Shown here: in pieces, positions 30,658-39,748 of the stretch
Layout of the letters: every line of letters begins with the position of its first letter
Position numbering within the stretch: the first letter of the stretch is position 1
From: Marisediminitalea alba
GTDB taxonomy: Bacteria; Pseudomonadota; Gammaproteobacteria; Enterobacterales; Alteromonadaceae
Length of the DNA: 57,363 bases
Direction of reading: 5' to 3'
Assembly (NCBI RefSeq): GCF_002993365.1
Contig: NZ_PVNP01000032.1
Location: 1 to 57,363 of the forward strand
Notes under the pieces: generated by a model
Seen by the model: only the letters and a program-made list of their open reading frames with translations
What the model was told of the DNA's origin: nothing
Database searches by the model: none
Program-made: the position numbers and the translations under genes

Positions 30658-30851
30658 GGTTACTTTCTCCAATCAAAGTGTGTCTTTATTTAATCGCAAA
30701 TCATCGCATAGGCTAAGCGTGATTGCATCCAGATTCATTAAACAAAATGGCGTGTTGGCCGATATTAAGTACAAGAGCGGTAAAAATGCCGTTTTTCATC
30801 CGTTGCCTGCTTGAATAATAAGCAGTGTGGTAGTCTCTTTAGCCAAACAGG

Positions 30852-30886
30852 CGCTAGTATACTCAATCGCTTTGAGGATACTAGCG
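30852..30886 (+). promoter_or_regulatory. Stem-loop just upstream of a membrane protein gene
   Basis: CGCTAGTAT and ATACTAGCG pair perfectly (9 bp). Inside them CTCAA and TTGAG pair (5 bp) around loop TCGCT. The stem ends 12 bases before the ATG at 30899 and has no T-run, so it is not a terminator. It contains the only Shine-Dalgarno-like bases (GAGGA), so it may mask translation or act as a transcription factor palindrome. Confidence 0.5.
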
Positions 30887-30898
30887 ATACAGATGTAA

Positions 30899-31288
30899 AT
30901 GACAACGAAACAAGTGCAAAAATTTGGTCAGGAACGCAGGAAGAAATCCCGCGAGCAGGATACTTATTACAAGGTGGTTGTTACCTTAAATTCTCTCGCC
31001 TGGTTATCGCTGCTTATTTGCTTAATTTTATTTCATTTCGCCCGGCCGGAAATGGTTTCCGGTGTGCAACAGTTCTGGGGAATTGAAGGGCGCACCAACT
31101 GGTCTGCTGAATATATAGATGCGCTGGTAATGTTACTGCAGGCTTGTCTGGTAACCAGCTTAGTCACCATGTTTTTGCGTTCGCGCCGCAATCGCCGCAA
31201 AAGCGACCGTTATGGGGTTAATTTATTTATTCTGGCCGGGATCAGCTCAGTGAGCCTGGTTACCCTTAATGCTGCAGCGCTGTCATAA
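30899..31288 (+). CDS. Small membrane protein, function unknown
   Basis: 129 residues: a basic N-terminal tail (QERRKKSREQD), then three likely helices (VVVTLNSLAWLSLLICLILF, ALVMLLQACLVTSLVTMFL, LFILAGISSVSLVTLNAAAL). A very basic cytoplasmic loop RSRRNRRKSDR lies between the last two. No family is recognised. It stands alone between asnS and the convergent antiporter, preceded by a stem-loop. The ATG was taken because the hydrophobic pattern and basic tail fit; no clear ribosome site is seen. Confidence 0.65.
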   Translation: MTTKQVQKFGQERRKKSREQDTYYKVVVTLNSLAWLSLLICLILFHFARPEMVSGVQQFWGIEGRTNWSAEYIDALVMLLQACLVTSLVTMFLRSRRNRRKSDRYGVNLFILAGISSVSLVTLNAAALS

Positions 31289-31311
31289 GTCAGCGCTGCC
31301 CGCAATTATTA

Positions 31312-32286
31312 CTAGCCGCCGATAAAACTACTGTTAATTAAATACCAGGTGTAACCTGCGTAGGCGGCTACAAACACACCACCTTCCAGCCTGTTCAGGC
31401 GACCAGGCCCTTTAAGGCCAATACAGAAAATAAACAGAGCAACCGACGCCACCAGCATAAACAGAACATCGCGATAGAGGAAGTCAGAGCTGACTTCCAT
31501 GGGGTGAATGACCCCGGCAATGCCGACAACCGCCAGGGTATTAAACATGTTGGAGCCAATCACGTTGCCAAGCGCAAGGTCGTGTTCGCCTTTTTTCACC
31601 GCAACCAGTGAAGAAGCCAGTTCCGGTAAGGACGTGCCAATGGCAATAATGGTTAAACCAATAACTACATCACTAACACCAAAGTAGGTCGCAACTTCTA
31701 CCGCGCCCCATACTAATAATCTGGAGCTGGCTACCAGAATGATAAGCCCTATTACCAGCCACAGAGTCTCCTTCTTAAGATTAGTATCGGCAAGATTAAG
31801 CTCTTCATCGTATTCTGCGGCGAGGGCGTCTTTGTCGCCGCTCATACCTGTCCAGATACTCCAGGAGATCAATAGAATAAACAGGCCGAGCAGGGAAAAA
31901 GCGTCATCTTTTGACACTTGTAAATCGAGCACCTGCCAGGCTGCAAAGAAGGTCAGGCCCAGCATGATAGGCAGTTCTTTACGGATAATTTGAGAGCGAA
32001 CCGCTATCGGGCTGATAAGCGCCGTAATACCAAGAATAAGTGCGATGTTAGCGATGTTGGAGCCGTAGGCGTTACCCAGTGCGATGCCTGAACTTTGTTC
32101 CATTGCGGCAATAATCGAAACGATGATCTCTGGCGCTGAGGTGCCAAAGCCAATGATCAGCATCCCGATAAGAATTGGCGACAGGCCAAAATGTTTGGCA
32201 ACAACCGCAGCGCCGCCAACAAACTTATCTGCACTCCACAATAATAAGGGTAACCCGACGAGAATAGCGACACTCGCTAACAACAT
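31312..32286 (-). CDS. Calcium/sodium antiporter (YrbG-like)
   Basis: A CaCA-family exchanger of 324 residues with ten expected helices. Both alpha repeats are intact: GFGTSAPEIIVSIIAAMEQ with GNAYGSNIANIALILG, and AIGTSLPELASSLVAVKKG with GNVIGSNMFNTLAVVG. The acidic residues of GTSxPE are the ion ligands. An acidic cytoplasmic loop (DKDALAAEYDEELNLAD) divides the repeats. It probably expels calcium in exchange for sodium or protons. It is a single gene, divergent from the ATP-grasp pair. Confidence 0.93.
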   Translation of the reverse strand: MLLASVAILVGLPLLLWSADKFVGGAAVVAKHFGLSPILIGMLIIGFGTSAPEIIVSIIAAMEQSSGIALGNAYGSNIANIALILGITALISPIAVRSQIIRKELPIMLGLTFFAAWQVLDLQVSKDDAFSLLGLFILLISWSIWTGMSGDKDALAAEYDEELNLADTNLKKETLWLVIGLIILVASSRLLVWGAVEVATYFGVSDVVIGLTIIAIGTSLPELASSLVAVKKGEHDLALGNVIGSNMFNTLAVVGIAGVIHPMEVSSDFLYRDVLFMLVASVALFIFCIGLKGPGRLNRLEGGVFVAAYAGYTWYLINSSFIGG

Positions 32287-32531
32287 ATAATCTCCTTGAA
32301 CAACCTATGCACCAACCAATGGTGCCGGGGTAGGCGCAGAATAGAGCATAACCCTTTCACATTGCAAATACATCAGTCGCAGCAGAAACAAAACAGGTCG
32401 TAACGATAAAAATAATCCGTTATTCGCGCGACTCGCTTACCAGTACTATAGCGCAATAAATCAACGCTGGCAGCGATCTGGCAATAGGGCCGATTGTCTG
32501 CGAACGTTCGTGTAAGGACATTCAACTTTTC

Positions 32532-33983
32532 ATGCATCACACTCTGATTGTGGCAAATCAACACATCATGCTGGACGTACCCTCATTAACCGTTTTGAGT
32601 TTTGAGCAATACCTGGCGGATTATCCAAAATGGAACGAACCGAAAACGCGGGTTATTAACCTCTGTGACACAGATCAATACCTGAGTAACGGTTATTACT
32701 GTTCATTGCTTGCAGAAGCCCGGCAGCACCGGGTGATCCCCAGTGTAAATACCATTAATGATTTACGCCTGGTTAAAGCCGGACAGGAAGGTCAGTCGCT
32801 GGTCATTAAACCTCAGGAAAAGGCCATTATCGAAAGCCTTGGCGGTGAGTTTTTTGTGTGCTTTGGAAAAACGGAAGACAGCCGCCTGAAACGTATTGCC
32901 GCCTCTGCTTTTAATCGTTATCCAAGCCCGCTGCTGAAGCTCACTGTTCGACAGGAGCAGGCCTCGGTTGCCTGTGAATCGGTAGGTTTTAATGCGATCC
33001 CTGATGCGCTGCATAGCAGTTTTGTTGAGCGACTGAGTCAGTATACTCAGCAGCAATGGCGCACCTCGGCAAAAAGCAAACAATCCCGCTGGGACATGGC
33101 TATCCTGGTCGACCCAGAGGAATCAACGCCACCCAGTGACAAAAAAGCCATTGCCCAGTTTGTTAAAGCGGCCGGTAAAGCGGGCTTTCACGCCGAGGTA
33201 GTCACTGCAGAAACCATTGGTGACGTTGCGCAGTACGATGCACTGTTTATTCGCGAAACCACTGCGATTGACCATCAGACTTATCGTCTGGCTCGCGCTG
33301 CGGAGCGTGAAGGCGTGGTGGTAATGGACGACAGTCAGTCCATACTGCGTTGTTGCAATAAGATTTTTCTGCAGGATGCTTTTAGTTATCACAAGGTGCC
33401 TGCACCGAAGAGCCAGTTTGTGACCGATGCAGAGTTAACTACGTGTGAGGCTTTAATAGATGCATTGCAGTTGCCAATTATTTTAAAGCTACCGGAGAGC
33501 TCCTTTTCCAAAGGCGTATATAAAGTGGAAACCCTGGCTGCCTTGCACGACAAACTCGCTATGATGCTTGAAGCCTCCGCGTTAGTGCTGGCCCAGGAGT
33601 ACATTTTTACTGAGTTTGACTGGCGCATAGGCATGCTTGGTGGCCGGCCAATATATGCCTGTAAGTATTTTATGGCGCGTAATCACTGGCAGATTTATAA
33701 CCACGCAGACGGTAAATCAGACTCAGGTGACTTCGTTACCATGCCAACCTTCGAAGTGCCTAAACAGGTACTCAAGGCGGCGATTGCAGCGGCTGATGTA
33801 GCGGGGAAAGGGCTGTACGGCGTGGACATAAAACAACGGGGCAATAAAGTTTATGTGATTGAAGTGAACGACAACCCCAATATCGATGCCGGCATTGAAG
33901 ATAAATACCTGGGCAACGAATTATACTTGCTGATCATGCAGGAGTTCGTCAGCCGCCTTGAACGCCGGGGGCGCCAGGCATGA
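32532..33983 (+). CDS. RimK-like ATP-grasp ligase with RLAN domain
   Basis: 483 residues. The N-terminal part (about 1-150) carries the RLAN signature: RVINLCDTDQYLSNGYYCSLL then AEARQHRVIPSVNTINDL. The C-terminal part is an ATP-grasp fold: K319 in ILKLPESSFSKG, the QEYIFTEFDWRIGML strand, and E444 and N446 in VIEVNDNPNID for magnesium. Such enzymes form amide bonds between a carboxylate and an amine, as RimK does on ribosomal protein S6, but this is not RimK itself and its substrate is unknown. It overlaps the next gene by four bases, so both products are likely co-translated partners. Confidence 0.9.
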   Translation: MHHTLIVANQHIMLDVPSLTVLSFEQYLADYPKWNEPKTRVINLCDTDQYLSNGYYCSLLAEARQHRVIPSVNTINDLRLVKAGQEGQSLVIKPQEKAIIESLGGEFFVCFGKTEDSRLKRIAASAFNRYPSPLLKLTVRQEQASVACESVGFNAIPDALHSSFVERLSQYTQQQWRTSAKSKQSRWDMAILVDPEESTPPSDKKAIAQFVKAAGKAGFHAEVVTAETIGDVAQYDALFIRETTAIDHQTYRLARAAEREGVVVMDDSQSILRCCNKIFLQDAFSYHKVPAPKSQFVTDAELTTCEALIDALQLPIILKLPESSFSKGVYKVETLAALHDKLAMMLEASALVLAQEYIFTEFDWRIGMLGGRPIYACKYFMARNHWQIYNHADGKSDSGDFVTMPTFEVPKQVLKAAIAAADVAGKGLYGVDIKQRGNKVYVIEVNDNPNIDAGIEDKYLGNELYLLIMQEFVSRLERRGRQA

Positions 33984-35155
33984 ACGCCGAACATTCGCCC
34001 TGGTTGTTAAGGCCAGCGCATAACAGCGATCTGGCTGCGCTGCTGGCGCTGGAAAATACCTGTTTCAGTGCTGACAGGCTTAGCCGTCGCAGCTTCCGGC
34101 ATTACCTGCACAGCAGCAATGCTGAGATGGTGGTGGCCGATGCCGAAGGTGAGCTGGTGGGTTATGGATTACTTTTAGTCCGGCGCGGTACGTTGCTGAC
34201 CCGCTTATATTCGCTGGCTGTTGCGCCACAAGCGCGGGGGCAGGGGATGGCAGAAGCTATTATCGGGTATCTGGAAAAACGTGCCAGTAAACGCGGCAAG
34301 CGTTATATGCGGCTGGAAGTGGCTGAGCACAATGCGTCGGCCATCAGTCTCTATACACGGTTGGGGTTTGAGTCGTTCGCGGTGACTCCCCATTACTATG
34401 AGGATGATGCCACCGCCATCCGCATGCAAAAAGCATTGCCGCTGGATACACCGGATATTCAGCACAGGTTATGCCCGTGGTATCAGCAATCCACCGCATT
34501 TACCTGTGGGCCAGCCAGTCTGATGATGGCCATGGGGATGTTGGATCCTGCCATCCGCTTGTCACAAACAGAAGAATTCGCGATCTGGCGTGAATCGAAT
34601 ACCGTGTACATGACCAGCGGTCCCGCTGGTACCCACCCATTGGGTCTGGCAATGTCTGCAATGGAGCGTGGGTTTGATGTGAAGGTGTATTTAAGTCACG
34701 AAGGCCCGCTATTTGTTGACGGCGTGCGCAATGAGCATAAACGCCAGACACTGGCCAGCGTGGAGAAACAATTTTTGGCCGACGCAGAGGCCCGTCAAGT
34801 ACCGGTATTCTACAGTAACTGGCTGGAAATTCTGGATAAGGAAGCCAATGCGCCAAGTAGTGCCCTGATGTGCCTTATCAGTACTTATCGGTTGGATCGC
34901 TCAAAAGCCCCGCATTGGGTAGTGATCACCGGAACCGATGAACACTGTGTATATATTCACGATCCGGACCCTGATACCGACACGGCCGTATCACGGATCC
35001 TTGACTACCAGCACGTGCCGGTTGCCCGGGAAGACTTCCAGCGCATGACCAGCTATGGCAAGCGCCGGGTTCAGGCGGCGATTGTGATACGGCGGCGGCT
35101 CCCGGAGCTGGGCAGCGGCGAACTAATGTGCAGTGATTTTGATCTGGCGGTTTAA
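33980..35155 (+). CDS. GNAT acetyltransferase fused to a C39-like peptidase
   Basis: A two-domain fusion of 391 residues. Residues 8-150 are a RimI-like GNAT domain with the acetyl-CoA loop VAPQARGQGMAEA and ASAISLYTRLGF. Residues 160-375 are a papain-fold C39-like domain with a complete triad: C176 in FTCGPASLMMAM, H312 in PHWVVITG and D328 in IHDPDPD. No transporter domain is attached, unlike bacteriocin C39 exporters. With the ATP-grasp partner this suggests a cycle in which a peptide or protein tail is ligated, acetylated and trimmed. That is inference; only co-occurrence is seen here. Confidence 0.9.
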   Translation: MNAEHSPWLLRPAHNSDLAALLALENTCFSADRLSRRSFRHYLHSSNAEMVVADAEGELVGYGLLLVRRGTLLTRLYSLAVAPQARGQGMAEAIIGYLEKRASKRGKRYMRLEVAEHNASAISLYTRLGFESFAVTPHYYEDDATAIRMQKALPLDTPDIQHRLCPWYQQSTAFTCGPASLMMAMGMLDPAIRLSQTEEFAIWRESNTVYMTSGPAGTHPLGLAMSAMERGFDVKVYLSHEGPLFVDGVRNEHKRQTLASVEKQFLADAEARQVPVFYSNWLEILDKEANAPSSALMCLISTYRLDRSKAPHWVVITGTDEHCVYIHDPDPDTDTAVSRILDYQHVPVAREDFQRMTSYGKRRVQAAIVIRRRLPELGSGELMCSDFDLAV

Positions 35156-35410
35156 GTTCCGCATAGCTTCAACTAACTGCAGTAAATCATTAACTGTGCC
35201 TTTGAAAGCCGAACGCTTGGTGACCATCTGATTACCTGCGTGGCTTAACTGACCCTGGTTGGCCGGATCGAACATTTCGGTTTTCTCGGCCAGAGAATCC
35301 CACTCTGCCTGGAATGAGGCAGGGATAAGGTGACGCTTGGCCATCAGTTTGTCTCTGATTTGCAACAGTTGGCCAGTAATTAATGTCTGATTTTTCGGTG
35401 TATCTGTCAT
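35123..35410 (-). CDS. Small soluble protein, function unknown
   Basis: 95 residues, helical and polar, starting MTDTPKNQTLITGQLLQIRD and ending LLQLVEAMRNLNRQIKITAH. The ATG at 35410 follows a good ribosome site (aggaaaat); a GTG at 35425 is in frame but overlaps that site. The last 33 bases overlap antisense with the end of the GNAT-C39 gene. No domain is recognised and no Cys is present. It could be a lineage-specific regulator. Confidence 0.6.
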   Translation of the reverse strand: MTDTPKNQTLITGQLLQIRDKLMAKRHLIPASFQAEWDSLAEKTEMFDPANQGQLSHAGNQMVTKRSAFKGTVNDLLQLVEAMRNLNRQIKITAH

Positions 35411-35564
35411 GGTTATTTTCCTCACTTCAATCGCATGGCCCTTGAAAGTGGGGCGTTTCGCGATACTGGATAAATATTAATCGATAAATTGTAAATAAAA
35501 GGTGTATACCATGATGATCAGGTAGCAATTTTGATACCTGAATAAGCACTCAGGTATAAAAAAG

Positions 35565-36080
35565 TTAATGGCTGAAGACCTGACGGTGCTTTTTGCGTCG
35601 ATGGCGAAGCCAGGCTACCGGTAGCCAAAGCAGTAAATACAGGCTAAGAGAGGTAATCAGTGCAGAGCCAACGGCCTGCGGTTTGAGTGGCAAAGATGGC
35701 TGGTAGAGGTTTAACACCTGACCGAGTCGCTGGTACTGGGCAGGTTGAGCAAAATACCAGGCTTGCTCAAAATAGTTGCTGGTGCGCAGGTTATTCAGGG
35801 CTTGCTGAGCCTCTTTATGTGCCAGCAACACGGTTTGTTTGTGCCTTGCATCGTCACGCACCAGCGCGTCCTGATTGGCCTGCAGGGCAGTGAGCATAGC
35901 GTTGATATCGGTGTAACCGTAGGTGTCGGCCAATTGCTGATAATGATCTACCTCGGCCTGGGTGGCATCCACATAGCCGTTGAGATATTGCACATAATGG
36001 TCGGTGACAATCGGCACCTGTAGCATCAGGATGAGTAGCGCGGCAAACACTATCTTGTCGATTAATCGCAGGATAATCAT
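35565..36080 (-). CDS. DUF2937-like membrane protein
   Basis: 171 residues with one helix at each end (IVFAALLILMLQVPIVTDHYV near the N-terminus; ALITSLSLYLLLWLPVAWLR near the C-terminus). A helical periplasmic middle rich in Ala and Gln lies between them. The layout and the VP-VTDHYVQYL start fit my memory of DUF2937, whose function is unknown. It lies 22 bases after the bioA stop on the same strand, so it may be co-transcribed with bioA. Confidence 0.6.
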   Translation of the reverse strand: MIILRLIDKIVFAALLILMLQVPIVTDHYVQYLNGYVDATQAEVDHYQQLADTYGYTDINAMLTALQANQDALVRDDARHKQTVLLAHKEAQQALNNLRTSNYFEQAWYFAQPAQYQRLGQVLNLYQPSLPLKPQAVGSALITSLSLYLLLWLPVAWLRHRRKKHRQVFSH

Positions 36081-36102
36081 TGATTGCGCGCTCCTTAATG
36101 TC

Positions 36103-37389
36103 TTAACCGTAAGTGTGGCTCAGGCAGTGATAGATGGCATCACTTAAGCGGCTGAGCTGCTCAGATGAAATGACGTAGGGGGGCATAATATACACCAGCT
36201 TGCCAAATGGTCGGATCCACACGCCATTTTTTACAAACAAAGGCTGTAAACGTTTCATATCTACCGGGTGTTTGGTTTCCACTACGCCAATAGCACCTAA
36301 TATTCTGACATCCTGCACGCAGGCAAGTTCATTACAGCGGGAAAGCTCGGCTTTAAGCTGGGTTTCTATGCCTTGTACCTGAACCTGCCAGTCACCCTGA
36401 TTAATCAGTGATAAGCTCGCACCGGCCACCGCGCATGCCAGCGGGTTACCCATGAAGGTGGGACCGTGCATAAATACGCCGGGATTACCTTCACAAACAC
36501 CGCGTGCCACATCCTCGGTACACAGCGTGGCCGCCAGCGTCATGTAACCGCCGGTCAGAGCCTTGCCAACACACATAATGTCCGGGCTAATCTCGGCATG
36601 ATCGCAGCCAAACAGCTTACCGGTGCGACCGAATCCGGTGGCAATTTCATCGCAAATCAGTAACACATCGTAAGTATCGCAAAGCTGACGACATCGGCGT
36701 AAATATTCGGGATGATAAAACCGCATTCCGCCAGCACCCTGCACAACAGGCTCGAGGATCAGCGCCGCCAGCTCTTCGTGGTGGCGGGCAAAAAGCTCTT
36801 CCAGCGGCAGAATGTCGTCTTCACTGAAAGCCTGACCAAAGCGGGTCTGTGGCGCTGGAGCAAAAACGTGCTTGGTTAGGCTGTTGGTAAACAGGCTGTG
36901 CATGCCATTAACCGGATCACAAACCGACATAGCGGCAAAGGTGTCGCCGTGATAGCCATTGCGGGGCGCAATAAGCCGCGATTTTTCCGGTCGGCCCTGA
37001 CACGCCCAGTACTGTACGGCCATTTTAATGGCCACTTCCACTGATACTGAGCCGGAGTCAGCCAGAAATACCCGCTCAAGGCCCGCCGGTGCCATGCTTA
37101 GCAGCTGCCGGCACAGATTAACGGCTGGTTCGTGGGTCAGGCCGCCAAACATGACATGGCTAAACTTATCAACTTGCTGGTGGGCGGCGGCATTGAGTGC
37201 CGGGTGATTGTATCCGTGGATAGCGGCCCACCAACTGGACATACCGTCAACCAGGGTTTCTCCCGAGGCCAGGCTAATCTCGGCACCACTGGCGCCACTG
37301 ACCTCAAAACAAGGCAAGGGATCGATGGCTGAAGTATAAGGATGCCAGATATGTTGTTGGTCAAATTCTTTATTGGTTAAATTATGCAC
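36103..37389 (-). CDS. bioA: Adenosylmethionine-8-amino-7-oxononanoate aminotransferase
   Basis: PLP enzyme making DAPA from KAPA using S-adenosylmethionine as amino donor. The 428 residues from the GTG at 37389 match the E. coli length (429). This start was chosen because VHNLTNKEFDQQHIWHPYTS aligns with the family; a longer frame exists upstream, but it would run across the operator. Motifs: DGMSSWWAAIHGYNHP, FLADSGSVSVEVA, DEIATGFGRTGKLF and GKALTGGYMTLAATL with the PLP lysine. It is divergent from bioB over a shared operator. Confidence 0.96.
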   Translation of the reverse strand: MHNLTNKEFDQQHIWHPYTSAIDPLPCFEVSGASGAEISLASGETLVDGMSSWWAAIHGYNHPALNAAAHQQVDKFSHVMFGGLTHEPAVNLCRQLLSMAPAGLERVFLADSGSVSVEVAIKMAVQYWACQGRPEKSRLIAPRNGYHGDTFAAMSVCDPVNGMHSLFTNSLTKHVFAPAPQTRFGQAFSEDDILPLEELFARHHEELAALILEPVVQGAGGMRFYHPEYLRRCRQLCDTYDVLLICDEIATGFGRTGKLFGCDHAEISPDIMCVGKALTGGYMTLAATLCTEDVARGVCEGNPGVFMHGPTFMGNPLACAVAGASLSLINQGDWQVQVQGIETQLKAELSRCNELACVQDVRILGAIGVVETKHPVDMKRLQPLFVKNGVWIRPFGKLVYIMPPYVISSEQLSRLSDAIYHCLSHTYG

Positions 37390-37391
37390 AA

Positions 37392-37424
37392 TAGTAAAGT
37401 TTAAAAAGTTAATTTGGTTGACAA
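37392..37424. promoter_or_regulatory. BirA-type biotin operator
   Basis: TAGTAAAGT (37392-37400), a 15-base spacer and GGTTGACAA (37416-37424) fit the divergent biotin operator TTGTAAACC-N15-GGTTTACAA. The right half is near perfect and the left is weaker. It lies between the divergent bioA and bioB starts, where biotinyl-5'-AMP-bound BirA should repress both. Confidence 0.8.
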
Positions 37425-37445
37425 GTCTTTGCTGCCGCATAGACT
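37418..37445 (+). promoter_or_regulatory. Candidate bioBFCD promoter
   Basis: TTGACA (37418-37423), which is part of the BirA half-site, is followed by 16 bases and TAGACT (37440-37445). The start codon of bioB is 33 bases farther on. Overlap of the -35 box with the operator explains repression. Confidence 0.6.
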
Positions 37446-37478
37446 AAGCGACCAGACAATAAGAGTAAAGGATAGGCG

Positions 37479-38573
37479 ATGCTGGCATCACAATATAATA
37501 GCACTGAAGCGGTCGTTCGACATGACTGGACCCGGGATGAAGTGGAGGCATTGTATGCAATGCCCTTCAACGATTTGTTATTTAAAGCCCAGGTGGTTCA
37601 TCGTCAGCATTTCGACCCTAATCAGGTGCAGGTGAGCACACTGTTATCAATCAAAACCGGTGCGTGCCCGGAAGATTGCAAATACTGCCCACAAAGCGCC
37701 CGCTATGATACCGGCCTTGAAAAAGAACGTCTGCTGGAAATCGAAAAGGTCATTGAACGCGCCAAAGAAGCTAAACAAACCGGCTCTACTCGTTTTTGTA
37801 TGGGCGCGGCCTGGCGTAACCCTAAAGAGCGCGATATGCCTTACCTTACCCAAATGGTCGCCGAGGTGAAGGCGATGGGGCTGGAAACCTGCATGACGCT
37901 CGGTATGTTAACCCGCGACCAGGCGGTTGCCCTCAAACAAGCTGGTTTGGATTACTATAACCATAATCTGGATACCTCGCCGGAATTTTATGGCGATATT
38001 ATTACCACCCGTACCTACCAGGATCGCCTCGATACCCTGCAAAATGTCCGCGAGGCGGGGATGAATGTGTGCTCGGGTGGCATTGTCGGCATGGGCGAAA
38101 CACTGTCCGACCGCGCATCGCTGCTTATTCAGCTGGCCAATTTGCCGGAGCAGCCTCAGAGTGTGCCGATTAACATGCTGGTTAAGGTTGATGGCACGCC
38201 GCTGGACAAACTGGATGATATGGAACCCTTTGATTTTATCCGTACTATTGCGGTAGCGCGTATCATGATGCCCAAGTCCCATGTTCGCCTGTCGGCGGGT
38301 CGTGAACAAATGAATGAGCAAATGCAGGCGCTGTGTTTTATGGCCGGTGCCAATTCCATTTTTTATGGTTGTAAGCTGCTCACCACTTCAAATCCGGATA
38401 CGCACGAGGACGTGGTGTTATTTAAGAAGCTGGGCATTAATTCTGAGCGTACCCGGGAATATTCTGACGAAGCCCATCAATTGGCGCTCGAGGAAGCTAT
38501 CGAACAACAAAATGCTCCGCAGTCAGAACTATTTTATGACGCCACCGAAAAAGGTCAAACCGAGTCTGCATAA
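37479..38573 (+). CDS. bioB: Biotin synthase
   Basis: Radical SAM enzyme inserting sulfur into dethiobiotin. 364 residues. The SAM cluster motif CxxxCxxC is C63, C67 and C70 ([10 protein letters not shown]). Conserved family stretches include [52 protein letters not shown] and [12 protein letters not shown], which contribute to substrate and [2Fe-2S] binding. Ribosome site aaaggat precedes the ATG. Its stop overlaps the bioF start by one base. Confidence 0.98.
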   Translation: MLASQYNSTEAVVRHDWTRDEVEALYAMPFNDLLFKAQVVHRQHFDPNQVQVSTLLSIKTGACPEDCKYCPQSARYDTGLEKERLLEIEKVIERAKEAKQTGSTRFCMGAAWRNPKERDMPYLTQMVAEVKAMGLETCMTLGMLTRDQAVALKQAGLDYYNHNLDTSPEFYGDIITTRTYQDRLDTLQNVREAGMNVCSGGIVGMGETLSDRASLLIQLANLPEQPQSVPINMLVKVDGTPLDKLDDMEPFDFIRTIAVARIMMPKSHVRLSAGREQMNEQMQALCFMAGANSIFYGCKLLTTSNPDTHEDVVLFKKLGINSERTREYSDEAHQLALEEAIEQQNAPQSELFYDATEKGQTESA

Positions 38574-39748
38574 TGGCCTTTGATTTTATAGATGTGCAGT
38601 TAACAGAGCGCCAGCAGCAGGGCTATTACCGCCAGCGCACCGCCATCGACTATGAGCGGGATGGCGTTATTGCGATTGATGGTAAGCATTATCTTAACTT
38701 CGGCAGCAATGATTATTTAGGACTGCGTCACGACCAGGGCGTATTGCAGGCCTGGGTTGAAGGACTGGCGCAATTTGGTGCTGGCAGCGGTGCTTCACCG
38801 CTGGTAACAGGTTACAGCGTGGCTCACCGTGAGCTGGAACTTATGCTGGCTGACGCGTTGGGCTATGATGCGGTGCTGTTGTTTAACTCCGGCTTTGCCG
38901 CCAATCAGGCCGTATGTCAGGCGTTATTTGCCTCGTCCGGCGAGATTATTGCTGATAAATTTATGCACGCGTCGTTTATTGAAGGGGCGCTTGCCAGTCA
39001 GGGCAACCTGCGCCGCTTTGCCCATAATGATACAATCCACCTCGAAACCCTGTTGGGTAAGTGCGAAGGGACAAACCGACTGATTGCCTCGGAAGGGGTG
39101 TTCAGCATGGATGGTGATAGCCCTGATATGAATGCGTTGGTCAGTTGCGCCAGTCAAACAGGCAGCTGGCTGATGCTGGATGATGCCCATGCTTTTGGTG
39201 TGACCGGCGAAAACGGGCTGGGCTCGGTAGAAAACTTTGGCCTTAAGCCAACGGATTGCCAGATCCTTATGGGTACCTTCGGTAAAGCTGTGGGCACTGC
39301 CGGTGCCTTTGTGGCCGGGAGTCACAGCCTGATTGATTACCTGGTGAATTATGCGCGTCACTATATCTATTCTACGGCCTTTCCGCCGGCTCAGGCGGTG
39401 GCTACCATTTACGCGCTGAACTGCGTGACCACCGGCTCCCAGCGCGAGCAGCTGCACGGCAATATTGCCTATTTTAAACAACGCGCCAGGCAGGAAGGTC
39501 TGACACTGCTCGACTCCGAAAGCGCTATTCAACCGTTAATTGTGGGCGAACCAGAGCTGGCCCGCCAGTATTCCAAAGCATTGTCGGAAAGAGGGCTATG
39601 GGTGCCGGCCATGCGTCACCCAACGGTACCGAAAGGCTCAGATCGGCTGCGCATTACACTCAGTGCCGTGCACACAAGCCAGGACATAGACGCTCTGATA
39701 GACGGGCTGACTCTGGTGCGTCAGGAGTTACAACATGGCCCTGATTGA
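38573..39748 (+). CDS. bioF: 8-amino-7-oxononanoate synthase
   Basis: PLP enzyme condensing pimeloyl thioester with alanine to KAPA. 391 residues: GSNDYLGLRHD, GAGSGASPLVTGYSVAHRELE, DDAHAFGVTGENGLG and the PLP lysine K238 in LMGTFGKAVGTAGAFV. It starts on the last base of the bioB stop (TAATG) and its end overlaps bioC by 14 bases, so it is translationally coupled on both sides. Confidence 0.97.
   Translation: MAFDFIDVQLTERQQQGYYRQRTAIDYERDGVIAIDGKHYLNFGSNDYLGLRHDQGVLQAWVEGLAQFGAGSGASPLVTGYSVAHRELELMLADALGYDAVLLFNSGFAANQAVCQALFASSGEIIADKFMHASFIEGALASQGNLRRFAHNDTIHLETLLGKCEGTNRLIASEGVFSMDGDSPDMNALVSCASQTGSWLMLDDAHAFGVTGENGLGSVENFGLKPTDCQILMGTFGKAVGTAGAFVAGSHSLIDYLVNYARHYIYSTAFPPAQAVATIYALNCVTTGSQREQLHGNIAYFKQRARQEGLTLLDSESAIQPLIVGEPELARQYSKALSERGLWVPAMRHPTVPKGSDRLRITLSAVHTSQDIDALIDGLTLVRQELQHGPD

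Noticed and set aside
30658..30672. TTG start of asnS at 30672
   Set aside because: The bases serve as the GGAG ribosome site for the ATG at 30657.
38924..39532. Long antisense frame inside bioF (about 200 codons)
   Set aside because: It opposes a clearly conserved enzyme, and its translation shows no family. It is explained by codon bias of bioF.
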